This document shows, one piece after another, positions 1-8,401 of a stretch of DNA of 64,000 nucleotides. Origin of the DNA: Vibrio intestinalis (GTDB taxonomy: Bacteria > Pseudomonadota > Gammaproteobacteria > Enterobacterales > Vibrionaceae); NCBI RefSeq assembly GCF_025195085.2, contig NZ_JANAVY020000013.1, positions 1-64,000 of the forward strand, written 5' to 3'. Position numbers and translations under genes: made by a program. The notes under the pieces were generated by a model that worked only from the letters and a program-made list of their open reading frames with translations, was not told the origin of the DNA and did not search any database. Each line of letters starts with the position of its first letter. Position 1 is the stretch's first letter.

Positions 1-10
1 GGCTTTAAAT

Positions 11-28
11 TTAGACTCAAGAGTCTAA
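11..28. repeat. Perfect palindrome upstream of tRNA-Asp
   Basis: TTAGACTC followed directly by GAGTCTAA (with AA between) forms an 8-bp inverted repeat ending 7 bases before the tRNA. In a precursor RNA it would be a stem. Its position suits a processing or spacer hairpin between an upstream stable RNA, probably 5S rRNA outside the window, and tRNA-Asp. The upstream rRNA is inferred, not seen. Confidence 0.5.
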
Positions 29-35
29 CCAGTGC

Positions 36-112
36 GGAGCGGTAGTTCAGTTGGTTAGAATACCGGCCTGTCACGCCGGGGGTCGCGGGTTCGAGTCCCG
101 TCCGCTCCGCCA
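36..112 (+). tRNA. tRNA-Asp (anticodon GTC)
   Basis: A 77-nt cloverleaf with encoded CCA. The acceptor stem GGAGCGG pairs with CCGCTCC, the anticodon arm carries GTC in CCTGTCACG, and the T-arm has GGTTCGAGTCC. It closely resembles the E. coli aspartate tRNA. The lack of a promoter in the 35 bases upstream suggests it is cotranscribed with something before the window. Confidence 0.97.
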
Positions 113-120
113 CTTATTTC

Positions 121-150
121 AGACCTCAGCAGAAATGCTGAGGTCTTTTT
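121..150 (+). terminator. Rho-independent terminator after tRNA-Asp
   Basis: A 10-bp stem (AGACCTCAGC / GCTGAGGTCT) with a 6-nt loop followed by a run of T. It ends the tRNA-Asp transcript. Confidence 0.9.
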
Positions 151-171
151 CGTTTTGAAGCAAATGATTTT

Positions 172-198
172 AAGCCCTGCCAGTTTTAGCAGGGCTTT
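172..198. terminator. Second hairpin, possible backup terminator
   Basis: AAGCCCTGC pairs with GCAGGGCTT across a 9-nt loop, followed on the + strand by CTTTGTTGT. The U-tract is weak in both directions. It lies between the tRNA-Asp terminator and the end of the convergent UDG-family gene. Confidence 0.5.
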
Positions 199-217
199 GT
201 TGTATCTGGAAGCGGGG

Positions 218-793
218 TTAGTTATTTAGGTGCTGATGTACGTATTGACGAATATAGGTAATGACTTCTTCTTCAAACCACGGATTCTTTTTAAGCCATA
301 GAGTGTTGCGTGGGGATGGGTGAGGTAGAGGAAGATAATTAGGTGCCCAGCGTTACCACTCACGCACTGTTTCGGTGAGCGTTTTGGGCTTATCTTGTCG
401 GTAATGATTTTGTGCGTACTGGCCAATGAGCAGCGTCATACCGATATTAGGAAGCTGTTCTAGGATCTTTTCGTGCCATAGTGGAGCGCACTCTTTTCTT
501 GGCGGTAAATCGCCGCTGCTACCTTTTCCCGGATAGCAAAGACCCATCGGCATTATTGCTATCTGCTTAGGGTCATAGAACTGCTCTGGTGAGAGTTGTA
601 GCCACTTACGAAGCCTGTCACCGCTAGGATCATTCCATGGAATCGATGATTGGTGAACTCGTATTCCAGGCGCTTGGCCAACGATTAACAACTTCGCCTC
701 TGGGCTTGCTTGAATTACTGGATTTGCGCCCAAAGGGAGTTCTGGCTCGCACCGCTTACACGCTCTTACCTGCTGCAATAACTGCTCTAGCAT
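218..793 (-). pseudogene. Uracil-DNA glycosylase family gene with premature stop
   Basis: The intact frame is 146 codons (353-793). An in-frame TAA (353-355) is followed by 44 more open codons that encode the family's C-terminal motif HPSPRN and end at 218-220, for about 191 residues in all. Visible in the translated part are the motif GQAPG (residues 39-43), WNDPSGDRLR (53-62), and cysteines 12, 15, 86 and 102 spaced like the 4Fe-4S ligands of family 4/5 UDGs. The stop falls between VREW and RWAPNYLPLPHPSPRN, so the product lacks the HPSPRN loop that normally contacts DNA and the uracil sugar. The start codon overlaps the stop of the upstream dehydrogenase (TAATG), implying translational coupling. 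It could be a recent pseudogene, a sequencing error, or a truncated protein. Family assignment is good; loss of function is inferred. Confidence 0.8.
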
Positions 794-1719
794 TAATAGC
801 CTTTCTCTAAATCGACTTCATGCAATAAATGGAAACCGTCAGTGAGACGATGGTAGTTTTCAGCAAAGATCTCTATCACTGATTCTGGTTGACTGAGTGC
901 TGATATGTGCGGAGTAACCGTAATTCGTTTGTCCTGCCAAAATGGGTGCGATTTTTGCAATGGCTCAAGTTCAAATACATCGAGAAAGGCATGTTGAATG
1001 TTACCCTGATCCAACGCTTCCAATAGGCTCTTTTCACACACGACACTGCCTCTGCCTACGTTGAACAGTAGAGCGTCATGGCAGTGATTAAATTTGTCTT
1101 GGTTTAACAGATGCTTTGTTTCTGGTGTGCTTGGTAGTGTGTTTACCAGAATATTGGCGTGCACCAATGCACTATCTAACTCTTGTACGTGGAAGGTTTC
1201 ATCAAACGGAGAGTTGAGTGTCGGAATGCCGCTACGATTAACGCCTAGCGTCTTGATCCCAAATGCTTTGGCGACTTGAGCCAGGTATGAGCCAATAGAC
1301 CCCGTACCTAGAATGACCATTACTTGATCTTTTATTGGCTTATAAAGGCGCGGATGCCATTTTGCTTGTGTTTGATCTATCGCATATTGGTTTAAGTCTC
1401 GGTAGTGTTGGAGCAAATAGCCTAAGACATACTCAGATATTTGCTGGCCGAAGATGCCCTTTACATTGGTCAGTAGAACATCGCTATGATTTAACTTTGG
1501 TACAATCGTATCCACTCCTGCGTATATCGATTGTAGCCACTCTAGACTCTCAAATGCTTCAATCTGCTCCGCGGCTTTTGGTGGTGAGGCCAATAATATG
1601 GTCGCTTGCGCCTTATTAGTTGTTAATTCTATATTCGGCAGACTAAGCTCATTGAAGAGTTGCAGGTACTTGTTGTCATTCTCGGTCAGAATGTAGAGCT
1701 TATGGGTGAAATTGTTCAT
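793..1719 (-). CDS. D-isomer-specific 2-hydroxyacid dehydrogenase
   Basis: A 308-residue NAD(P)-dependent oxidoreductase of the D-2-hydroxyacid dehydrogenase superfamily, expected to be cytoplasmic and to reduce 2-keto acids such as glyoxylate or hydroxypyruvate. The Rossmann motif GTGSIG is at residues 138-143. The catalytic triad of the family is visible as Arg223 (NVGRGS), Glu252 (FELEP) and His271 (TPHISA). The substrate cannot be fixed from sequence; the nearest named relatives are GhrA-type reductases. AAAGGAAAG precedes the ATG. Its stop overlaps the start of the UDG-family gene, so the two form a small operon. Confidence 0.85.
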   Translation of the reverse strand: MNNFTHKLYILTENDNKYLQLFNELSLPNIELTTNKAQATILLASPPKAAEQIEAFESLEWLQSIYAGVDTIVPKLNHSDVLLTNVKGIFGQQISEYVLGYLLQHYRDLNQYAIDQTQAKWHPRLYKPIKDQVMVILGTGSIGSYLAQVAKAFGIKTLGVNRSGIPTLNSPFDETFHVQELDSALVHANILVNTLPSTPETKHLLNQDKFNHCHDALLFNVGRGSVVCEKSLLEALDQGNIQHAFLDVFELEPLQKSHPFWQDKRITVTPHISALSQPESVIEIFAENYHRLTDGFHLLHEVDLEKGY

Positions 1720-1790
1720 CAGCTTTCCTTTTTTCCGTTCTGGTTATCAAGTACACTTCCGCTGTATTTTTCTTCAATTAACGAGTCCCT

Positions 1791-2378
1791 ATGCTACAGA
1801 ACCCGCTCCAACTTCGCCTTGAGAAGTTAGAACCTTGGAAACAGATTACCTTTATGGCTTGTCTGTGTGAACGTATGTACCCTAATTATGCAATGTTTTG
1901 TGAAAGTACCAAGTTTGCTGAGGCGAGAATTTATCGTGACATCCTTGATTCAATCTGGGAGCAGTTAACGGTTAAAACGGCCAAGGTTAACTTTGAGCGT
2001 CAGTTAGAGAAGCTAGAAGAGATCATTCCAACGTCTGAAGATTTCGACTTTTACGGTGTGTATCCAGCGATTGATGCTTGTGTATCTCTATCGACGCTAT
2101 TGCACGGTTTGCTTGATCGCGATGATCTTATGGATCGTATGCTGGAAGTTAGCCAACAATCTGTGATGACTGTAGCGCAGCTTGAAGAAGCGCAAACAGG
2201 TGAAGAAATTACTAATAGCAACCAGAAAGAAAATGAAGCGGTTTGTGAAGAGTGGGATGTGCAATGGGCTATCTTTAGACCATTGAAAGAGGCTCAAGAG
2301 CGCGATATTGAGTTGATCAAAGATTTACGTGCTGAGCTGAAAGAAGAAGGCGTGAGCAACATCGGTATTGCTCTATAA
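1791..2378 (+). CDS. yjaG: DUF416 family protein YjaG
   Basis: A 195-residue soluble, acidic, mostly helical protein that matches E. coli YjaG (DUF416) in length and in features such as LEPWKQITFMACLCERMYPNYA. Function is unknown. It is identified partly by place: in E. coli yjaG also lies just before hupA. Here a CNNM/CBS gene on the opposite strand separates the two. A bidirectional UUCG-loop terminator follows directly. No signal peptide or membrane segment is seen. Confidence 0.85.
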   Translation: MLQNPLQLRLEKLEPWKQITFMACLCERMYPNYAMFCESTKFAEARIYRDILDSIWEQLTVKTAKVNFERQLEKLEEIIPTSEDFDFYGVYPAIDACVSLSTLLHGLLDRDDLMDRMLEVSQQSVMTVAQLEEAQTGEEITNSNQKENEAVCEEWDVQWAIFRPLKEAQERDIELIKDLRAELKEEGVSNIGIAL

Positions 2379-2387
2379 GCAGAATAA

Positions 2388-2414
2388 AAAAGGGAGCTTC
2401 GGCTCCCTTTTAGT
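2388..2414. terminator. Bidirectional terminator between yjaG and the CNNM gene
   Basis: AAGGGAGC-TTCG-GCTCCCTT, an 8-bp stem closed by a UUCG tetraloop, flanked by A-run and T-run so that it serves both convergent genes. Confidence 0.9.
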
Positions 2415-2431
2415 TTACCAAGGCTAAAGAA

Positions 2432-3529
2432 TTATTTATTCTCTTTAGCGTCGCTATCTGGTTTGTCTTGCTCTTCGTCGTCGTCACGGCTTTCGATTAC
2501 ACCATGGCGTTCTTTCCATTTTTCCCAACGCTCGAATGCGAGCTCTTGCATGTCGGTCGCGCGGTCAGCTTCGTCGACAATCTCTTCGCCAATTAGGTGC
2601 TCGAAGATATCTTCAAGAGTTAATAGGCCTTGAACTGTGCCGTACTCATCTACCACCATTGAAAGCTGTAGACGCTTCGATAGCATTTGGTCAAAGGCTT
2701 TCGGTAATGACATGGTGTTTAGAATCACATGTACAGGGCGCATCACAGCACCTAGCTGTTTGTCACCACAGCCCGATTGTTGCAGCTTAAATAGCTCTAA
2801 GCGGTGTACAAAGCCGATGATGTTGTCATTCGATTGGCTATACACCAATGGACGAGAGAAAGGCGTATCACGGTGCTCGACCAAAAACTCTTTAATGGTC
2901 ATTTCAGCATCGACGCGGAAAACCACTGGGCGCGGCGTCATCACCTGAGTGACAGGTACATCTTGAATACCAAGTAGGTTACTCAAGATTTTCGATTCGC
3001 CTTCAGCAAACTCACCACTCTCTTTGGCTAGAATTGCCATTGCTGAAAGCTCGTCACGCATTTTTGGTGCTTCATGGCCGCGCGCTAGACGTTTCGTTAT
3101 TTGCTCGGAGAACCAAACGAACGGTGTCAGTGCCCAAACCATCCAACGTAGGACGCTAGCGGCTGATGGCGCTAGTTGACGCCAGTAAGTTGCACCAATC
3201 GTCTTCGGTACGATTTCAGATAGAACGAGGATACCTAGGGTAAGTACGCCTGAGAACACACCTAGCCATTCACTACCAAATACCACAGCAGCTTGCGCAC
3301 CCGCAGTAGCAGCACCAATGGTGTGAGCAATAGTGTTTAAAGTCAGAATTGAAGCAAGAGGGCGGTCAATATCTTGCTTTAATGCTGACAACTTATCTGC
3401 AGCAGGATGGCCATTTTGGCGCATTTGAGCCAAGTAACTTGGAGTAATACTTAAAAGTACAGCTTCAAGAACTGAACAGATAAATGACACGCCAATCGCG
3501 ACAGAGACGTATATTGAAAGCAGTAACAT
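2432..3529 (-). CDS. CNNM-type (DUF21) membrane protein with CBS pair
   Basis: A 365-residue inner-membrane protein. The N-terminal DUF21/CNNM domain (about residues 1-150) has three to four hydrophobic segments and the motif LSEIVPKTIG near 104-112. A CBS pair follows (about 195-315, beginning VMTPRPVVF). The chain ends in a charged tail rich in D, E and K. Related HlyC/CorC proteins usually carry a further C-terminal CorC_HlyC domain, which is absent here. The family is linked to Mg2+ or Co2+ handling, with CBS domains sensing nucleotides; the substrate is not shown by sequence. It is monocistronic and convergent with yjaG. Confidence 0.85.
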   Translation of the reverse strand: MLLLSIYVSVAIGVSFICSVLEAVLLSITPSYLAQMRQNGHPAADKLSALKQDIDRPLASILTLNTIAHTIGAATAGAQAAVVFGSEWLGVFSGVLTLGILVLSEIVPKTIGATYWRQLAPSAASVLRWMVWALTPFVWFSEQITKRLARGHEAPKMRDELSAMAILAKESGEFAEGESKILSNLLGIQDVPVTQVMTPRPVVFRVDAEMTIKEFLVEHRDTPFSRPLVYSQSNDNIIGFVHRLELFKLQQSGCGDKQLGAVMRPVHVILNTMSLPKAFDQMLSKRLQLSMVVDEYGTVQGLLTLEDIFEHLIGEEIVDEADRATDMQELAFERWEKWKERHGVIESRDDDEEQDKPDSDAKENK

Positions 3530-3881
3530 GTTGTTCCTATAAAGTAGTCACCACGACCTAACTTTGCTGCGCATACACATTCTATCAATGAATAAAATTG
3601 GTGTTTCGCTATGCCTGGGCATTATTGGTGTGAGTATTTTGTATTCGCTTAAGCCCCGTAATATCAGGCTTCACGTAGCTCTAGCGATTTATAAATAAGG
3701 TTAAATTGGTTGAAAAACAAGTATTCATTATGACTCACAAAGTAACAAATTGTGAGTTATTACTCATATTGTGGTTAAAAGTACGGCATTGAAGCCAAAG
3801 AATCGCTACAAACCTTTGCCAGATGGGGCATTTATGTTTTAGAGTGAGTTGAATTCGATAACACATGAGAAGGGAAACCTA
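3530..3881. other. Intergenic region carrying the divergent hupA and CNNM promoters
   Basis: 352 bases with no gene. It holds an 8-bp inverted repeat ACTCACAA / TTGTGAGT (3733-3740 and 3750-3757), which has the look of an operator for a dimeric regulator. I cannot name the regulator. The hupA leader carries AGAAGGGAAACCTA as its ribosome binding site. Otherwise nothing is recognisable. Confidence 0.5.
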
Positions 3882-4154
3882 ATGAACAAGACCCAATTAA
3901 TCGACTTTATCGCAGAGAAAGCAGACCTATCTAAAGCTCAAGCTAAAGCTGCTCTTGAAGCAACTCTTGAAGGCGTAACAGGCGCACTTAAAGAGGGTGA
4001 CCAAGTTCAACTAATTGGTTTTGGTACATTCAAAGTGAACCACCGTGCTGCACGTACTGGCCGTAACCCTAAAACTGGCGCAGAGATTCAAATCGCTGCT
4101 GCTAACGTTCCTGCATTCGTAGCTGGTAAAGCACTAAAAGAATCAGTGAAATAA
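3882..4154 (+). CDS. hupA: DNA-binding protein HU-alpha
   Basis: 90 residues, the exact HU length. It bends and compacts DNA as a nucleoid protein and forms HU heterodimers with HupB. The start is the ATG at 3882, giving [15 protein letters not shown] further ATG 33 bases upstream would add residues foreign to the family and has no ribosome site. The DNA-binding arm [18 protein letters not shown] (about residues 46-63) is complete with the conserved RNP. The gene precedes a DUF1481 lipoprotein, as in E. coli hupA-yjaH. Confidence 0.98.
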   Translation: MNKTQLIDFIAEKADLSKAQAKAALEATLEGVTGALKEGDQVQLIGFGTFKVNHRAARTGRNPKTGAEIQIAAANVPAFVAGKALKESVK

Positions 4155-4161
4155 TATAGAG

Positions 4162-4190
4162 TGCACCGAAGCGATTACTGCTTCGGTGCA
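4162..4190 (+). terminator. 11-bp hairpin after hupA without U-tract
   Basis: TGCACCGAAGC / GCTTCGGTGCA with a 7-nt loop lies 8 bases after the hupA stop and 13 bases before the DUF1481 ATG. The bases after it (TACTTAAACC) are not a proper U-tract. It may be a weak attenuator or a 3' stabiliser that makes hupA mRNA more abundant than the downstream gene. Confidence 0.65.
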
Positions 4191-4203
4191 TACTTAAACC
4201 CCT

Positions 4204-4899
4204 ATGAAAAAATTTCTTCTACCTTCACTCATCACCTCTTTTCTTCTTGGCTGTTCTTCTAGCCCAACCGATTTATCTTTAGAGCAACTGTCGCAATATT
4301 CTGGCGGCCAGAGTATGGGCGATGCGACCAGTATGTACTGGTATACAGAGCGTCTGACTTTGCCTGTTACAGCGGCAGACTATGTAACGGTTGGCGATTA
4401 CGGTTGGTACAAGAGTAACTACCGTTGGGAAGGCGGCAGCGTAAGAGAGCTAATGCGTGAAGGCGAGCAACTTAAAGATGATCAAGGACTCGTTCCTTAC
4501 AGCATTCACGTTCGATTTAACCAAGAAGGTGAAGCGGTTTACCAGCAGTTTCGCATCGATGGTAAAGTGTTACCGCTGAAAGCCGCCAAGCTCGATCAAC
4601 TTATCCAAGAAGCCCAAGCCGTGGCGAGAAAAACTAAGCAGCAGGATAAAGCTGGTTTAGAGTTGATGCAGGGTTATTGGGATGGTTCTACTTTTGAAAC
4701 ATGTGATGGCCGCAGCTACTCTAGTATCGAGTTTAATCAGACGTTGCCAAGTTTCGTCGTTTCACGCCTTGAAGGCATTGATAACTATCTGACTTTTGTT
4801 GGTAGTGGTCGTGTGAACCGAGTGGTGGTGAATGACTTGCTGATGCTGGCTGACGACGATCAAGAATGTATCGAGCGTCCGCAGCTGATCGAAGATTAA
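4204..4899 (+). CDS. yjaH: DUF1481 lipoprotein (YjaH-like)
   Basis: 231 residues with a lipoprotein signal peptide: MKKFLLPSLITSFLLGCSSS, with lipobox LLGC and lipidated Cys17. The residues after Cys are Ser-Ser, which by the usual rule favours sorting to the outer membrane. The mature part contains two further cysteines, in FETCDG and DQECIE, that could form a disulfide. The role of DUF1481 is unknown. The assignment rests on its position directly after hupA and on length. It ends in a shared terminator opposite purD. Confidence 0.8.
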   Translation: MKKFLLPSLITSFLLGCSSSPTDLSLEQLSQYSGGQSMGDATSMYWYTERLTLPVTAADYVTVGDYGWYKSNYRWEGGSVRELMREGEQLKDDQGLVPYSIHVRFNQEGEAVYQQFRIDGKVLPLKAAKLDQLIQEAQAVARKTKQQDKAGLELMQGYWDGSTFETCDGRSYSSIEFNQTLPSFVVSRLEGIDNYLTFVGSGRVNRVVVNDLLMLADDDQECIERPQLIED

Positions 4900-4918
4900 A
4901 TTCTATTGAATAGATAAT

Positions 4919-4946
4919 AATAAGGCGCTCTCATGAGCGCCTTATT
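4919..4946. terminator. Bidirectional terminator between yjaH and purD
   Basis: TAAGGCGCTC-TCAT-GAGCGCCTTA, a 10-bp stem flanked by A and T runs, placed between two convergent genes. Confidence 0.9.
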
Positions 4947-4969
4947 TGATTTTGATGACAGGCGATTAA

Positions 4970-6262
4970 TTACGCCTTGTTTTCACGCTCAATCGCACGG
5001 TAACCGATGTCATTGCGGTGGAACATACCATTCCAGCTAATTTGCTTAGCAAGCTTGTATGCACGTTGCTGAGCCTCTGAAACGCTATTGCCTAGAGCTG
5101 TGGCGCACAATACGCGGCCACCGTTGGTCGTTACATCGCCAACAGCGTTATTAGCAGTACCAGCGTGGAACACTTTTTCACCTTCAACTTCGGTTGTCGG
5201 TAGACCAGAAATAACGTCACCTTTGTCGTATGCAGCAGGGTAGCCGCCAGCCGCAAGTACGATACCGATCGAAGCGCGAGGATCCCATTTAGATTCAGCT
5301 TGGTCTAGCTTACCTTCAATTGCTGTCAGGCAAAGCTCTACAAGATCTGATTCCATACGCATCATAATTGGTTGCGTTTCTGGGTCGCCAAAGCGGCAGT
5401 TGTATTCGATAACTTTTGGTGTGCCGTCTTTATCAATCATTAGACCTGCGTATAAGAAGCCTGTGTATGGGTGACCTTCTGCAGCCATACCTTCTACCGT
5501 CGGGTAGATGACTTCGTTCATAATACGGTTGTGGATCTCTTGAGTAACAACGGGCGCCGGAGAGTAAGCCCCCATACCACCAGTGTTAGGGCCTGTATCT
5601 TTATCACCTACGCGTTTGTGGTCTTGGCTTGTTGCCATTGGTAGAACGTTCTTGCCATCTACCATTACGATAAAGCTTGCTTCTTCGCCATCAAGGAACT
5701 CTTCGATAACGACGCGGCTGCCTGCTTCGCCAAAGGCATTACCTGCTAGCATATCTTTGATTGCATCTTCTGCTTCTTGCAGAGTCATCGCAACAATTAC
5801 GCCTTTACCTGCCGCTAGGCCATCGGCTTTAACCACAATCGGAGCGCCTTGCTCACGAACGTAAGCGAGTGCCGGTTCGATTTCAGTGAAGTTAGCGTAT
5901 GCGCCCGTTGGGATGTTGTGGCGAGCTAGGAAGTCTTTAGTGAAAGCTTTTGAGCCTTCTAGTTGCGCTGCGGCTTCTGTTGGGCCAAAGATAGGTAGAC
6001 CAGCTTCACGGAACGCATCAACCACACCGATAACCAATGGTGCTTCAGGGCCAACGATAGTTAGCTCGATTTTCTTCTCTTGTGCGAAAGCGACAAGTTC
6101 AGAAATTGCTTCAACGTCGATGTTTACGTTTTCAAGCTTTGGCTCAAGTGCTGTACCTGCGTTACCTGGCGCAACGAATACAGTTTCAACGTTTGGGTTT
6201 TGTGCTGCTTTCCAACCTAGTGCGTGCTCACGACCGCCGGCACCAATAATTAGTACATTCAT
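4970..6262 (-). CDS. purD: Phosphoribosylamine-glycine ligase (GARS)
   Basis: 430 residues, the normal length. It catalyses ATP-dependent joining of glycine to 5-phosphoribosylamine, step two of de novo purine synthesis. The N-terminal domain begins MNVLIIGAGGREHALGWK. The ATP-grasp core shows VVKADGLAAGKGVIVA (about 140-155) and the Mg-binding segment EYNCRFGDPETQP. It is downstream of purH on the same strand, but 283 bases away and separated by an ERIC-type repeat. That gap is unusually long for what is normally a tight purHD operon. Confidence 0.98.
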   Translation of the reverse strand: MNVLIIGAGGREHALGWKAAQNPNVETVFVAPGNAGTALEPKLENVNIDVEAISELVAFAQEKKIELTIVGPEAPLVIGVVDAFREAGLPIFGPTEAAAQLEGSKAFTKDFLARHNIPTGAYANFTEIEPALAYVREQGAPIVVKADGLAAGKGVIVAMTLQEAEDAIKDMLAGNAFGEAGSRVVIEEFLDGEEASFIVMVDGKNVLPMATSQDHKRVGDKDTGPNTGGMGAYSPAPVVTQEIHNRIMNEVIYPTVEGMAAEGHPYTGFLYAGLMIDKDGTPKVIEYNCRFGDPETQPIMMRMESDLVELCLTAIEGKLDQAESKWDPRASIGIVLAAGGYPAAYDKGDVISGLPTTEVEGEKVFHAGTANNAVGDVTTNGGRVLCATALGNSVSEAQQRAYKLAKQISWNGMFHRNDIGYRAIERENKA

Positions 6263-6411
6263 TTTATTTATCCTTTGATAGCTGCGCCATATTGCTAATC
6301 TCTGTGTCGAGCATGTTATAAACTCCGCGAGCTCTCCTTGACCTTATCAATATGGCTTTGCTTTAAAATGAAAATTTCTAAATCTAAGAGTATTTCAAAT
6401 TAGCTAAATTA

Positions 6412-6545
6412 AATAAGTCTTGCTCAAAGTAGTTGGTGATGTGGCTAGGCAGCAATTGAGCCCATCCCCGGGAGCATAGCCTGCTATGTGACCGGGGTGG
6501 GCGAAAGCAGCTAACGACGCCACAGTGCCAAATACGAAGAGGAAA
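6412..6545. repeat. ERIC-type intergenic repeat between purH and purD
   Basis: The stretch has the central features of the enterobacterial/Vibrio ERIC (IRU) element: an arm with CATCCCCGGGAGC, a central stem GCATAG / CTATGT, then TGACCGGGGTGGGCGAA and GCAGCTAAC. These align base for base, with few changes, to the ERIC core (ATCCCCAGGAGC, TGACTGGGGTGAGCGAA, GCAGCCAAC). The outer arms (6412-6460 and 6510-6545) are more diverged. It abuts the purH stop codon. It would be transcribed in the purHD mRNA as a long hairpin. The match is from memory of the ERIC consensus, not from a search. Confidence 0.8.
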
Positions 6546-8138
6546 TTAGTGGCGGAAGTGACGCATACCGGTAAAGATCATCGCCATGCCATGCTCATCT
6601 GCTGCAGCGATAACTTCGTCATCACGCATTGAGCCACCCGGTTGAATAACACATTTGATGCCCGCTTCTGCAGCCGCATCGATACCGTCGCGGAATGGGA
6701 AGAACGCATCTGATGCCATAACACAACCTTCAACCTGTAGACCTTCGTCAGCCGCTTTAATACCTGCAATTTTCGCTGAGTAAACACGGCTCATTTGGCC
6801 TGCGCCAACACCGATAGTCATGTCACCTTTCGAGTATACGATCGCGTTAGATTTCACGTACTTCGCTACTTTCCAGCAGAATAGAGCGTCTTTTAACTCT
6901 TCAGCTGTTGGTTGACGTTTAGAAACTACTTTAAGGTCATCTTCAGACACCATGCCTTGGTCACGGTCTTGAACCAGTAGGCCACCGTTAACGCGCTTCA
7001 CATCAAAACCTGTTGTTTTGGTTGTCCACTCGCCACACTCAAGTAGTCGAAGGTTTTTCTTAGCCGCAACGATTTCTACTGCTTCAGCAGATACAGAAGG
7101 TGCAATAATAACTTCAACGAATTGACGTTCAGTGATAGCGGTAGCCGTTGCTGCGTCTAGTTCGCGGTTGAATGCAATGATGCCGCCAAATGCAGACGTT
7201 GGGTCTGTCTTGAACGCACGGTCGTAAGCTTCAAGGATGTCTTTACCTAGAGCTACACCACATGGGTTTGCGTGTTTAACGATCACACATGCTGGCTCAT
7301 CGAACTCTTTCACACACTCAAGTGCTGCGTCTGTATCAGCGATGTTGTTGTAAGAAAGGGCTTTACCTTGGATTTGGCGAGCAGTCGAAACAGATGCTTC
7401 TTCAGGGTTAGCTTCTACGTAGAAGGCTGCTGCTTGGTGGCTGTTCTCACCGTAGCGCATGTCTTGCTTCTTCTCGAACTGCTGGTTGAAAGTGCGTGGG
7501 AACTTGCTTTCTTCGTCACCTTCTTTGTTCTCACCGTAAGATGGAACCATAGTGCCGAAGTAGTTAGCGATCATGCCGTCGTAAGCTGCTGTGTGCTCGA
7601 ATGCTGCGATAGCAAGGTCAAAACGAGTCTCTAGCGTTAGAGATTTGTCATTTGCGTCCATTTCTGCAATCACACGCGTGTAATCACCAGCGTTTACAAT
7701 GATAGTTACGTCTTTGTGGTTTTTGGCTGCAGAGCGAACCATTGTTGGACCACCGATATCGATGTTCTCAACAGCGTCAGCTAGAGTACAACCTTCTTTG
7801 GCAACGGTTTCAGCGAATGGGTATAGGTTAACGACAACCATGTCGATTGGTTTGATGCCGTGCTTTTCCATCACGTCATCGTCTTGGCCACGACGGCCTA
7901 GTACACCACCGTGAACTTTCGGGTGAAGCGTTTTAACACGGCCGTCCATCATTTCTGGGAAACCAGTGTAATCTGAAACTTCCGTTACTGAGATACCTTG
8001 CTCTGCTAGTAGGCGAGCAGTACCGCCGGTAGACAAGATGTCGACACCACGATCAGCGAGTGCTTGAGCAAACTCAACAATACCTGTTTTGTCTGATACG
8101 CTGATAAGCGCGCGGCGAATTGGACGAGCGTTATTCAT
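6546..8138 (-). CDS. purH: Bifunctional AICAR transformylase / IMP cyclohydrolase
   Basis: 530 residues, the usual length. It carries out the last two steps of purine synthesis, AICAR to FAICAR to IMP. The N-terminal MGS-like IMP cyclohydrolase domain (about 1-150) shows [32 protein letters not shown] and [11 protein letters not shown]. The C-terminal transformylase has the signature [11 protein letters not shown] with the catalytic Lys-His, and ends GMRHFRH. A PurR-like operator lies about 180 bases upstream. purD follows after an ERIC element. Confidence 0.98.
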   Translation of the reverse strand: MNNARPIRRALISVSDKTGIVEFAQALADRGVDILSTGGTARLLAEQGISVTEVSDYTGFPEMMDGRVKTLHPKVHGGVLGRRGQDDDVMEKHGIKPIDMVVVNLYPFAETVAKEGCTLADAVENIDIGGPTMVRSAAKNHKDVTIIVNAGDYTRVIAEMDANDKSLTLETRFDLAIAAFEHTAAYDGMIANYFGTMVPSYGENKEGDEESKFPRTFNQQFEKKQDMRYGENSHQAAAFYVEANPEEASVSTARQIQGKALSYNNIADTDAALECVKEFDEPACVIVKHANPCGVALGKDILEAYDRAFKTDPTSAFGGIIAFNRELDAATATAITERQFVEVIIAPSVSAEAVEIVAAKKNLRLLECGEWTTKTTGFDVKRVNGGLLVQDRDQGMVSEDDLKVVSKRQPTAEELKDALFCWKVAKYVKSNAIVYSKGDMTIGVGAGQMSRVYSAKIAGIKAADEGLQVEGCVMASDAFFPFRDGIDAAAEAGIKCVIQPGGSMRDDEVIAAADEHGMAMIFTGMRHFRH

Positions 8139-8316
8139 GCTTCCGTTTTCCTCAAATTCACGAATTAAAAGATGTTTGCCAAAAATGAACTTGTTTCTAC
8201 ATATTGAAGTAGAATATTGGCCAGTTTTGGTAAAGACCTTTACTCGAACTCTTGAGCATAAAATAAGCTCTGAATTTGATGGCGCACATTCTAACTAATT
8301 TATTACAAAAAAGCTC

Positions 8317-8332
8317 GCGCAATCGTTTGGCA
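8317..8332. promoter_or_regulatory. Candidate PurR operator upstream of purHD
   Basis: GCGCAATCGTTTGGCA matches the PUR box ACGCAAACGTTTGCGT at most positions, including the central CG and the CGCAA/GTTTG core. It lies in the divergent purH/zntR region, where PurR repression of purH is expected. Whether it overlaps the promoter is not determined. Confidence 0.6.
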
Positions 8333-8401
8333 TCTCAAAAATAATTGTGAAAAAGGCCATCTTTGGCTTTAAAAGTAACGAGATAGTTAATAGGGAAAGT
8401 T

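Noticed and set aside
226..426. 66-codon minus-strand frame
   Set aside because: Overlaps the end of the UDG-family gene in a different frame. The matching family motif HPSPRN is in the UDG frame.
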